From NCBI GenBank assembly GCA_910585745.1, contig CAJUFM010000030.1, positions 1 to 35,128 of the forward strand: a DNA stretch of 35,128 nucleotides, in the 5' to 3' direction. The position numbers were made by a program, and so were the translations under genes. Each line of letters starts with the position of its first letter. The first letter of the stretch is position 1. Positions 7,938 to 15,582 of the stretch are shown piece by piece. The notes under the pieces are model-generated. The model was given only the letters and a program-made list of their open reading frames with translations. It searched no databases and had not been told where the DNA came from. The stretch is from an uncultured Eubacterium sp. (GTDB lineage: Bacteria; Bacillota; Clostridia; Lachnospirales; Lachnospiraceae).

Positions 7938-9350
7938 ATGATTTTTTCAACATACGAATTTATACTGATCTTCCTGCCGATCACCTTCTGCGGTTATTTT
8001 CTCCTGCAGCACTTTCAGTACCACAATCTGGCGAAGATCTGGCTCGTACTGGCTTCCTTCTACTTTTATGCGGCGGGAAGCCCGGACTTCTTCCCATTCT
8101 TCCTGGGAAGCGTCATCGGAAACTATGTCGTTGGAAACACACTGGGCAAACTGCAGGGGGCAGAACACCGTATCGAGAGAGGTCTCCTTCTCACCGCCGG
8201 CGTCCTGGCAAATGTAGGGCTTCTGGGTTATTACAAATACACAGACTTCTTCATCGAAAATGTGAACTTTGTCGCCGGAACCCACATACCGCTGCAGCAC
8301 ATCATACTGCCCATCGGTATTTCATTCTTTACCTTCCAGCTCATCGCCTTTCTCGTGGATTCCTTCCGGGGGGAGACCGAGAGCTATGATGTCCTGGATT
8401 ATCTGCTGTTTATCACCTTTTTCCCACAGCTGATCGTGGGGCCGATCATTCATCACGCAGAGGTTGTTCCACAGTTTGAGAACAAGAAAAACCACAAACT
8501 GATCTTCGATAATGTGGCGATGGGACTTTTTATTTTCTCCATCGGCTGCGCCAAAAAAATGCTGATCGCCGATCCGCTCACCACGGATGCCCAGGGCTTT
8601 TTTAATAATGTGACAGCCAACCTTCCCATCATCAAGTCCTGGTTCCACTCCATAGAATATACCGTTTCCTATTATTTTGACCTGTCCGGCTATGCTGATA
8701 TGGCCATCGGTCTGGGCTGGATGTTCAACATCCGGATCCCCCAGAACTTCAATTCTCCTTACAAAGCGAAGGATTTTCAGGAATACTGGCAGAGATGGCA
8801 CATGACTCTCTCCCGTTTCCTCGGCGCCTATGTATTCCGTAATGTATACCGTAAAGGCGTCAAATACAGAAACTATTATGTGGCTACCATGGTAACCTTT
8901 TTCGTATCTGGTTTCTGGCATGGCGCAGGCTGGACTTTCGTAGTCTGGGGAATCGTCAATGGATTCCTCGTATGTATCGCCTCCTGGCGGAACAAGCGGA
9001 AAAAGAACACCCCCCTCTGGCTCGGTGTACCGCTGACATTCCTTCTGGCGGTGCTGACCAGGATCCTGTTTGTATCCGATACCTTTACCAACGCGAAGCA
9101 CGTACTGAAGGGCCTGGTAAACTTCTCCACCCTTCACCTGTCAACTTTGAAAGCGCTCTTTGTTGACAACTGGGACATGTGTCTTCTCACTGTGGTGGGA
9201 CTTGCCATCTGCTGGTTCTGCCCTACCACCTCAAAGATTTCAGAGAAATTCAAGCCAAACTGGAAATATCTTCTGTATGCGGCAGCACTGCTGATCATCT
9301 GTATCCTGAATATGGATAAGGTCGTTCAGTTCCTTTACTTCCAGTTCTAA
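7938..9350 (+). CDS. MBOAT family O-acyltransferase (DltB/AlgI-like)
   Basis: 470-residue polytopic membrane protein typical in length for AlgI/DltB-type O-acyltransferases, which pass acyl groups across the membrane to an extracellular polymer. The family signature is clear: PQLIVGPI (about 163-170), DLSGYADMAIGLG (248-260), QEYWQRWHMTLSRF with His288, and the catalytic-type His328 in FFVSGFWHGAGWTFVVWG. AAGGAGA lies 5 nt before the ATG. It starts 21 nt after the carboxyltransferase and is followed by two SGNH-like partners, the usual arrangement for acetylation of exopolysaccharide or wall polymers (DltB-DltD, AlgI-AlgJ/AlgX). There are no dltA/dltC genes nearby, so D-alanylation of teichoic acid is unlikely. 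Donor and target polymer are unknown. Confidence 0.92.
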   Translation: MIFSTYEFILIFLPITFCGYFLLQHFQYHNLAKIWLVLASFYFYAAGSPDFFPFFLGSVIGNYVVGNTLGKLQGAEHRIERGLLLTAGVLANVGLLGYYKYTDFFIENVNFVAGTHIPLQHIILPIGISFFTFQLIAFLVDSFRGETESYDVLDYLLFITFFPQLIVGPIIHHAEVVPQFENKKNHKLIFDNVAMGLFIFSIGCAKKMLIADPLTTDAQGFFNNVTANLPIIKSWFHSIEYTVSYYFDLSGYADMAIGLGWMFNIRIPQNFNSPYKAKDFQEYWQRWHMTLSRFLGAYVFRNVYRKGVKYRNYYVATMVTFFVSGFWHGAGWTFVVWGIVNGFLVCIASWRNKRKKNTPLWLGVPLTFLLAVLTRILFVSDTFTNAKHVLKGLVNFSTLHLSTLKALFVDNWDMCLLTVVGLAICWFCPTTSKISEKFKPNWKYLLYAAALLIICILNMDKVVQFLYFQF

Positions 9351-9386
9351 GCTACGTTTATATAAGTATGGAAAGGTATGACGAAA

Positions 9387-10535
9387 ATGACAACAAAAAA
9401 ATGGACCATCGGGTTTGTATTTCTCATAATACTCAGTCTTCTTTTTATTGCAGGCGCCAATTACTGCATCGATCCCTACGGATATTTTTCAGCCCAGAAG
9501 GGAGAGAATTACTCCATGGACGAAGAAGACTACCTCAGAGAGCAGAAAGCGGAACATATCAAATATCACGCCGGGGACTATGACGCTTACCTGGTAGGCG
9601 GTTCCAAAGCCGGTGCGATCCACAGCGATAAGCTCTCTGAGATTGACGGCTACCGGTATTACAACTGCTGGCTGCTGTCGGGAAATTTTGAAGACTACTA
9701 CAATTATTCCAGATATATCATTGAGAACGCGCATCCCAAGAAGCTCCTTCTCCACATCTCCACCTCAGAGATCGCCCAATTCGACCGGGAAGCAAAGGGA
9801 GATATCTATGAAATTCCGGCGGTTATGAGCGGGGAGAGCAAGACCGCAGAGGTATTTAAGTTTTTATTTAAAAATCTTTCGGTGAGCTACGACACCATCA
9901 CAAACAAAGAGACCGTATATCCGGTGCTTCAGGCCGGAGAGCGGAATCTCACCAAATACTATGGCTTTTACAAGGAACACCATGACACAGCCGATTATTA
10001 TAATTACCTTATGAAAGCCCAGGTGGATCCCTATCTGCCCCGTCTGACAAAAGGAACAAAAGATAAAGCGGATCTGGTCAACAGTAACCTGAATTACTTG
10101 AAAGACATCAAAAAGCTCTGTGATAAAAACAATGTGGAGCTCCAGGTATTTTTAGGCACTCTCTTTATCGGTGAAATGGTGGGCTATGAGGGGAACAGCT
10201 TCTACAACTGGCTCACCCAGATGGTGGAGATCACGGATGGGCTTTGGTGCTTTAACAATTATAATGATCTGGTTTACAATCCCTTTAACTATTACAATGC
10301 ACGTCACTACTACTTTGAAATGGGCGATCTGATGATCGAGCGAATGAGCGGCAAAGAGACAGAATATAAAAACTTCGGCGTCTATCTGACACCGGAAAAC
10401 ATAGCTTCTGAGATTGCGCTGCGCAAAAAAGAGACCGACAAGATCCGGGAATATTATAAAGAGACCGGCACGATCCCTCTTGCTGATTTTGATGATCCCA
10501 GCAATATCCCGAAGGATGCAGCAAACTTAAAGTAA
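9387..10535 (+). CDS. Membrane-anchored SGNH-like protein 1, MBOAT partner
   Basis: 382 residues with one N-terminal membrane segment (about 7-24), then DPYGYF (29-34) and an extracytoplasmic domain. SGNH-type landmarks are a nucleophile-like Ser73 in LVGGSKAG, the block LLSGNFEDYYNY (96-107), and a C-terminal NARHYYFEMGDLMI block with His307. The residue three before that His, normally Asp, is Asn304. ATG 9387 is chosen over 9378 because GAAAGG sits 10 nt upstream of it and because the paralogue starts identically (MTTKKW). It lies 36 nt after the MBOAT gene. DltD, AlgJ and AlgX play this role with MBOATs in other systems. The Asn substitution may make this copy catalytically weak or a carrier/binding subunit (inference). 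Confidence 0.75.
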   Translation: MTTKKWTIGFVFLIILSLLFIAGANYCIDPYGYFSAQKGENYSMDEEDYLREQKAEHIKYHAGDYDAYLVGGSKAGAIHSDKLSEIDGYRYYNCWLLSGNFEDYYNYSRYIIENAHPKKLLLHISTSEIAQFDREAKGDIYEIPAVMSGESKTAEVFKFLFKNLSVSYDTITNKETVYPVLQAGERNLTKYYGFYKEHHDTADYYNYLMKAQVDPYLPRLTKGTKDKADLVNSNLNYLKDIKKLCDKNNVELQVFLGTLFIGEMVGYEGNSFYNWLTQMVEITDGLWCFNNYNDLVYNPFNYYNARHYYFEMGDLMIERMSGKETEYKNFGVYLTPENIASEIALRKKETDKIREYYKETGTIPLADFDDPSNIPKDAANLK

Positions 10536-10563
10536 AGTCCGGCGCGTATGATTGGAGGAAAAT

Positions 10564-11703
10564 ATGACGACAAAAAAATGGTGTATCAGTTTTCTTTGTC
10601 TCATCCTGGCTGCCCTGGTCACGATCATGGGAATCAACTATTTTGTAGATCCCTATGGATATTTCCGGAGCCAGGGCGGAGACTGCTATGAGCTGGATGA
10701 AAATGACTATCTCCGGGAACTGAAAGCAGAACACATCAAACATTTTTCTGACCGGTACGAGGCGTATCTCATCGGTGGTTCCAAGGCCGGCGCCCTGCGC
10801 ACGGACAAGCTGAAAGAACTGGATGGTTATAATTACTACAACTGCTGGGTAATGTCCGGAAACTTTCAGGATTATGAAGCCTATACCGAATATATCGTGA
10901 AGAATACAAAAGCAAAAAAGATCCTGCTCCAGATCTCAACTTCTGAGATCAAGCAGTTTGACCGGGAATCCAGAGGTGCCATCTACGAAACTCCGGCGAT
11001 GCTCAGCGGTGACTCGAAGATCTCAGAATATATGACATTCCTGTTTAAGAACCTAAAACTTTCCTTCGAGGAGATCACTGATGATTCCGATAGGTACCCA
11101 TGTCTGGAGACTGGAGAACGGAACCTTACCAAATACTACAATTATTTTAATGAAAAGAAGGGAACTGAGGAATATTTCAATTTCCTCATGAAAAAGAAAG
11201 TAGATTCCTTTTATAAGACACTGAAAAACGGTACCAAGGATAAGTCCGAAGTCACCAGCCAGTGTATCGCTTCCTTGAAACGTATGAAAAAGCTATGTGA
11301 TAAACATAATGTAGAATTTCAAGTCTTTTTTGGTTCTGTCTTTGCCGGCCAGATGATGGGCTATGAGGGCGACAGCTTTTATCATTTTCTACGGCAGGTA
11401 GTGCAGACCTGCGGAGACGTATGGTGTTTCAACACTTTCAACGACGTAGCAATGAATGTATATAATTATTATGATATCGCTCATTACTACTATGAGATCG
11501 GGGATCTTATGATCGATACCATGGCAGGAAAACCCTGTAAATATGCGGGTTTTGGCGTTCTGTTAAATGCGGACAACGTCGAGGATGAGATTGCCTCAAG
11601 ACGCCGGCACCTAAAGGAATGGCAAACATATTTCGATGCTCACGGCACACTCCCCTTCCAGGGTATGGATAACTCAAGTCTCGTAGAAAAGGTCTACGGC
11701 TGA
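10564..11703 (+). CDS. Membrane-anchored SGNH-like protein 2, MBOAT partner
   Basis: 379 residues, a clear paralogue of the preceding gene along its whole length (MTTKKW start, DPYGYF, GGSKAG, YYNCW, LLxISTSEI, CDKxNVExQVF, YEGxSFY, HYYxEIGDLMI). Anchor at about 7-24. Here the catalytic-type set is complete: Ser73, Asp304 and His307 in DIAHYYYEIGDLMI. ATG 10564 is preferred over the TTG at 10552 because GGAGG (10554-10558) lies 5 nt upstream of it. It begins 28 nt after its paralogue and is the last gene before a strong terminator. The likely role is acyl transfer or esterase action on an extracellular polymer together with the MBOAT. The two copies have clearly diverged, so the duplication is not recent. 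Confidence 0.78.
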   Translation: MTTKKWCISFLCLILAALVTIMGINYFVDPYGYFRSQGGDCYELDENDYLRELKAEHIKHFSDRYEAYLIGGSKAGALRTDKLKELDGYNYYNCWVMSGNFQDYEAYTEYIVKNTKAKKILLQISTSEIKQFDRESRGAIYETPAMLSGDSKISEYMTFLFKNLKLSFEEITDDSDRYPCLETGERNLTKYYNYFNEKKGTEEYFNFLMKKKVDSFYKTLKNGTKDKSEVTSQCIASLKRMKKLCDKHNVEFQVFFGSVFAGQMMGYEGDSFYHFLRQVVQTCGDVWCFNTFNDVAMNVYNYYDIAHYYYEIGDLMIDTMAGKPCKYAGFGVLLNADNVEDEIASRRRHLKEWQTYFDAHGTLPFQGMDNSSLVEKVYG

Positions 11704-11718
11704 TCCTGTTCTGATCCT

Positions 11719-11775
11719 ATAACCTGTTACGATGAATGTAAATCATTCGTAACAGGTTATTTATATACTTTTTTT
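11719..11775 (+). terminator. Rho-independent terminator of the O-acylation operon
   Basis: A perfect 14-bp stem, ATAACCTGTTACGA (11719-11732) with TCGTAACAGGTTAT (11747-11760), is followed by TTATATAC and a seven-T run (11769-11775). It begins 15 nt after the stop codon of the second SGNH gene and separates the operon from the lipoprotein gene. Confidence 0.85.
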
Positions 11776-11814
11776 CCTGATGTGTTAAAATAAAGGAAAA
11801 GGAGGATACTGCTT

Positions 11815-12846
11815 ATGAATCTACGATCAAGAAAAAGAATCTGTTCCTGGGTCCTGCTGATCCTGTGCCCCTTGCTGTTGATCTGTGGCTGTGGGAGCGG
11901 AGAGGACAACTCTGGCTCCCAGCTCGATTCTGGAGGATCATATAGTCAGTCTGAGACTGCCCTGGAAAATGATTCCATGGAAGCAGGTGAGGCAGAAGGC
12001 ACCGGGGCAGATGAAGCTTCTGGAGAAGATCCCGGGAAAAAGACAGAAAAAGCGGAAGAAACTGCTGCCAAGCCACAACCAGAGATCAATACGGAGATGC
12101 TGATCTATACATGCACTCTCAAGATCGACACTCTGGACTATGAAACTTCTGTCAATACATTCCGCCAAATGCTAAATAATGCTGGTGGATTTGTAGAAAA
12201 AGAAAAATATTCCGACGGATTATCCAGTCAGGAATATTATATAGAGGATTCAGAAAAAACAAAATCCTATAACGCTACTGTCCGGGTGCCACAGAATCAA
12301 TACGAGACTTTTCTCTCCGGCGCCGGACAGCTCGGTGATGTCCGTTCCAAAGAGTCCAACGTCGAAAACGTAAATCAGGAATATACCGACCTTGGCACAT
12401 CGCTGGGTATCTACGAGGCAAAAGAGAAACGCTATATTAAAATGCTCGCCGATATCACCGATGACAAACATGCCATAAGTATTGAAAAGGAACTTACAGA
12501 ACTCCAAATTAAGATCGCACAGATCAAAACCCGGATGAACGAGATCAAAACCGATGTAAACTACTCCACGATAAAACTGACGATCCGTGAAGTGAGCAAA
12601 TACGAAGAGACACCAGAAAAAACTGACACCTTTATGCAGCGGCTGGGTGCGACGATAAAGGACACCTTTAAAACTTTCCTGTTATTTATGGAGACACTGC
12701 TTTTCTTTATTATCCGCATCTCACCCTATGCTATTATTATCCTGCTGATCCTTCTTCTGGTTCTTTTCCTGCAGAAAAGGAATAAAATGAAATCCTCCAA
12801 AGAGGAAGATACAGATGATTCGAAAGATACAACGAATATAGAATAA
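11815..12846 (+). CDS. DUF4349 lipoprotein
   Basis: 343 residues. A lipoprotein-type signal ends in LLICGCGSG, with Cys26 the likely lipidated residue. It is followed by a Ser/Glu/Gly-rich low-complexity spacer (about 27-88). The DUF4349 core covers about 95-260: a beta-rich start (LIYTCTLKIDTLDYETS), NATVRVPQNQYETFL, then a coiled-coil stretch with KRYIKMLADI and IEKELTELQIKIAQIKTRMNEIK, and the closing YSTIKLTIREV. A single transmembrane segment (about 303-325) with a charged tail ends the protein. GGAGG lies 9 nt before the ATG. The family has no established biochemical role; the layout implies an envelope protein anchored at both ends. The preceding terminator and the following inverted repeat suggest its own transcript. 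Confidence 0.88.
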   Translation: MNLRSRKRICSWVLLILCPLLLICGCGSGEDNSGSQLDSGGSYSQSETALENDSMEAGEAEGTGADEASGEDPGKKTEKAEETAAKPQPEINTEMLIYTCTLKIDTLDYETSVNTFRQMLNNAGGFVEKEKYSDGLSSQEYYIEDSEKTKSYNATVRVPQNQYETFLSGAGQLGDVRSKESNVENVNQEYTDLGTSLGIYEAKEKRYIKMLADITDDKHAISIEKELTELQIKIAQIKTRMNEIKTDVNYSTIKLTIREVSKYEETPEKTDTFMQRLGATIKDTFKTFLLFMETLLFFIIRISPYAIIILLILLLVLFLQKRNKMKSSKEEDTDDSKDTTNIE

Positions 12847-12885
12847 CTCATATATTCGTTGTACCTGACAACAGCTTTTTTGTCA
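12829..12885. terminator. Inverted repeats between convergent genes, probable bidirectional terminator
   Basis: A 12-bp perfect stem, ACAACGAATATA (12829-12840) with TATATTCGTTGT (12851-12862), overlaps the lipoprotein stop codon. A second short stem, TGACAA (12866-12871) with TTGTCA (12880-12885), overlaps the stop of the opposing kinase gene. T-runs after the stems are weak, so this call rests on position and symmetry. Confidence 0.5.
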
Positions 12886-15582
12886 CCTTCTGGAATTCTC
12901 CTCACCCTTGCGGATAAACATTAGGCCGAAGGTCCCCACACCACAATTGCTGGAAACGGTGGCCGAGGCCTTTTGTAATATGACATGGTCAAATCGGATG
13001 TATCGGTTTACTTCTGCCATGATATCATCCAGCTGACGGACGCTGCACCCCGCATAAGTAAGAAATAATACCCGGGAGTCAATATCCTTGCTGTGGCGGA
13101 GAAGTTTTCTCACATAACTTCTGTTCATTCTTTGACGGTTTCCCACTTCAATTTTCCAAAGTTTTAATTTATTCTGGGACATATAGAGAACCGGATGCAG
13201 GTTCAGGCCGCGGCAGATCCGGTGGATAAAGGAGCTTATTTTGCCATTCCGGCAGAGGGTTTCTGTGCTCGGCACAAGGAAATTGGAACATACATGAGGC
13301 TGCAGCTCTTTCAAATAGGCAAGGATCTGCTCCACACTTTTTCCATCCTCCGCCATTGCTGCGGCAGCCAGTACCATTAATCCGTGGCCGCTGCTGATGT
13401 GATTGGAATCCAACACTGTGACATTGTCAAAACTCTTGCTCGCCTGAATAGCATTGGGATATGCTCCACTGAGATCGATGGAGGCTGTGATATGTATGAC
13501 ATGTTCTGCCTTCTCCAGGGCATCCGCAAAGAAATATTCATACTCTTCCACCGGTGCCGTGGAGGAATGGGCATAATTTCCTTCTATTTTGAGATAATCC
13601 AGCAGACTGTCGGAATAAACTTCCGAGATATCACAAAAACGTCCCTCTTTTGTATGAACATAACAATACATAAGGCTGATCCCCAGCTTCTGAAGCCATT
13701 CCTCAGGCAGGTCACAGATACAGTCAGCCGTAATGGCGACCTTTCTTTTCCGCACGCTGGTGATCTGATTGATTCCTTCCATCTCCTCTGAATTGTCGCT
13801 GTTCTCCTCCGAAACATATTCCACCACATCCGGCGGCAGAAATTTAAGCAAAGTAGCTTCCAACAAAGGTGCATTGACCGGCTTCGCCAGATATCCGTCA
13901 AACCCCTTATCCTGGTAGATCTGCTCGGCATTGGTCATGACATTCGCTGTCAGAGCGATCACAGGGACATTCTGGCAAAAACCTTTTGTCTGTCTGCGCA
14001 GGGCATGCATGGTTTCCTCTCCATCCATATCTGGCATCATATGATCCATGAAAATAACGTGATAGAAGTTCTCCGACGTCTTTCTCAGACATTCTCTACC
14101 GCTTGCTGCCATCTCAACTTTCACTTCGGTATCCCGCAGCAGTTTACGGATCACCATGCGGTTCATGTCATTGTCATCCACCACCAGCACCCTGGCATCT
14201 GGTGCCACAAAGCTCTCCTGGTAACTTTTTCGGTTACTGAGTTTTTTCTGGGCGGCAAAATCGATCACACCGATGGGCTGTGCATTAACAATGCCCTGTT
14301 CTAATTCTATTGTGAAGACAGATCCTTTGTGATACACGCTGTCCACTGAAATCTTTCCACCCATCATCTCCATAAGCTGTTTGGAGATTGTAAGCCCAAG
14401 ACCAGTGCCTTCAATATTCCGGTTCATCTCCTCGTCAACACGCTTGAAGGAATGAAACAGGTCGTTCAGACTCTCTTTCCGGATCCCCATCCCGGTGTCT
14501 GCCACGGAGATCCTCAGACGGAACTTATCGCCGGAAATACGCTCCCCTTTAGCAGACAGTGTGACTGAACCTGCTTTGGTATACTTCACGGCGTTGGTAA
14601 GCATATTGGTGAGCACCTGTTTGATCCTCACCTCATCACCATGGAGCATGGATGGTATATTCTGGGAAATATCCACCTTGAATTCCAGCTCCTTCTGGTG
14701 TGCCCGCAGCCAGATCAGATTTACCAGATCGCTGAACATGGTACTGACCTCATACTGTACCGGCACGATCTCCATCTTTCCAGACTCCAGTTTGGACAGA
14801 TCCAGGATATCGTTGATAGTGGTCAGAAGCATCTTGCTGGCATTCTGGATATTGATGGCATTCTCTGCTATGTCATCCGAAATATTTTCCCGCAGTGTCA
14901 TTTCATTAAGGCCGATGATCGTGTTGATAGGAGTCCTGATCTCATGGCTCATATTGGCGAAAAAGACATCTTTGGAATGCGCGATCTGTTCCATTTCCTC
15001 TTTCTGTTTTCTGGCTTTTTCTTTCTCTTTCTCATAGGACAGGGACTGAATCTTCAAAAGGAAGCCGATGAAACAGATTACTACAACTGTAGTCACCAAA
15101 GAATCCACATAACTGTAATAGCGGTTGGCTACCATGGGAATGATCTCCGGATGGCGGTAGACGATACTATAGGTGACGATCAGTGCCAGAAAAGAAATAC
15201 CAAGGGCTGCGATGCATTCTTTTCCCCGGAAAAGGACAAAAATATAAGTCAGTTCCAGTACGATCCACACCGGAGTGCCGCTCTCCATTCCGCTGCTCAT
15301 AATAAATATCATGGGAAACAGGATAACGTTGGATACAAGAACCTGAAGCCATGAGGCGAGACTGGTCTTATGATGTTTGTAAACGATCCAGAGCGCTGTA
15401 CCAGACACGGCGCACATCGGCACCAGCGCCAACAGTACATAAATTCCCGCCCCAAGCAGGATCCGCCCCATACCAATGAGTGAGGCGGCAAAAGCCAGCG
15501 CCAGGATCATCAGGACAAACCGCTCATGAAAATCCCTGCCCTCAAATACAGAATGTACTAATTTATGTATTTTCTTTATCAT
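12883..15582 (-). CDS. Hybrid histidine kinase with receiver and C-terminal DegV domain
   Basis: 899 residues from ATG 15582. Five to six membrane segments (about 20-175) lead through a short coiled coil to HisKA (His213 in NMSHEIRTPIN). HATPase_c follows (N-box at about 327-336, DTGMGI 362-367, GTGLGL 392-397). Next is a receiver domain at about 464-580 (phospho-acceptor Asp513, Thr545, Lys567). A DegV/EDD domain occupies about 613-894: TADCICDLP, SSTAP, ITASIDLSGAY, DSNHISSGHG, and NGKIS where most members have GGRIS. DegV/FakB proteins bind a fatty acid, so the fusion suggests a lipid-responsive output or input (inference). The start is set by GGAGGAG a few nt upstream and by the ATGA overlap with the preceding kinase; ATG 15594 is less likely. 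The DegV part has no own ribosome site, so this is a true fusion. Confidence 0.9.
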   Translation of the reverse strand: MIKKIHKLVHSVFEGRDFHERFVLMILALAFAASLIGMGRILLGAGIYVLLALVPMCAVSGTALWIVYKHHKTSLASWLQVLVSNVILFPMIFIMSSGMESGTPVWIVLELTYIFVLFRGKECIAALGISFLALIVTYSIVYRHPEIIPMVANRYYSYVDSLVTTVVVICFIGFLLKIQSLSYEKEKEKARKQKEEMEQIAHSKDVFFANMSHEIRTPINTIIGLNEMTLRENISDDIAENAINIQNASKMLLTTINDILDLSKLESGKMEIVPVQYEVSTMFSDLVNLIWLRAHQKELEFKVDISQNIPSMLHGDEVRIKQVLTNMLTNAVKYTKAGSVTLSAKGERISGDKFRLRISVADTGMGIRKESLNDLFHSFKRVDEEMNRNIEGTGLGLTISKQLMEMMGGKISVDSVYHKGSVFTIELEQGIVNAQPIGVIDFAAQKKLSNRKSYQESFVAPDARVLVVDDNDMNRMVIRKLLRDTEVKVEMAASGRECLRKTSENFYHVIFMDHMMPDMDGEETMHALRRQTKGFCQNVPVIALTANVMTNAEQIYQDKGFDGYLAKPVNAPLLEATLLKFLPPDVVEYVSEENSDNSEEMEGINQITSVRKRKVAITADCICDLPEEWLQKLGISLMYCYVHTKEGRFCDISEVYSDSLLDYLKIEGNYAHSSTAPVEEYEYFFADALEKAEHVIHITASIDLSGAYPNAIQASKSFDNVTVLDSNHISSGHGLMVLAAAAMAEDGKSVEQILAYLKELQPHVCSNFLVPSTETLCRNGKISSFIHRICRGLNLHPVLYMSQNKLKLWKIEVGNRQRMNRSYVRKLLRHSKDIDSRVLFLTYAGCSVRQLDDIMAEVNRYIRFDHVILQKASATVSSNCGVGTFGLMFIRKGEENSRR

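Noticed and set aside
8322..9137. A 271-codon minus-strand frame, and similar frames opposite the carboxyltransferase (7149-7898)
   Set aside because: Shadows of the MBOAT and carboxyltransferase genes, whose conserved motifs fix the coding strand.
13750..13800. DegV as a separate gene starting at an internal ATG in the kinase linker
   Set aside because: The only in-frame ATG (in EEMEGIN) has a GAGGAG directly abutting it with no spacing, and the frame is continuous with the receiver domain.
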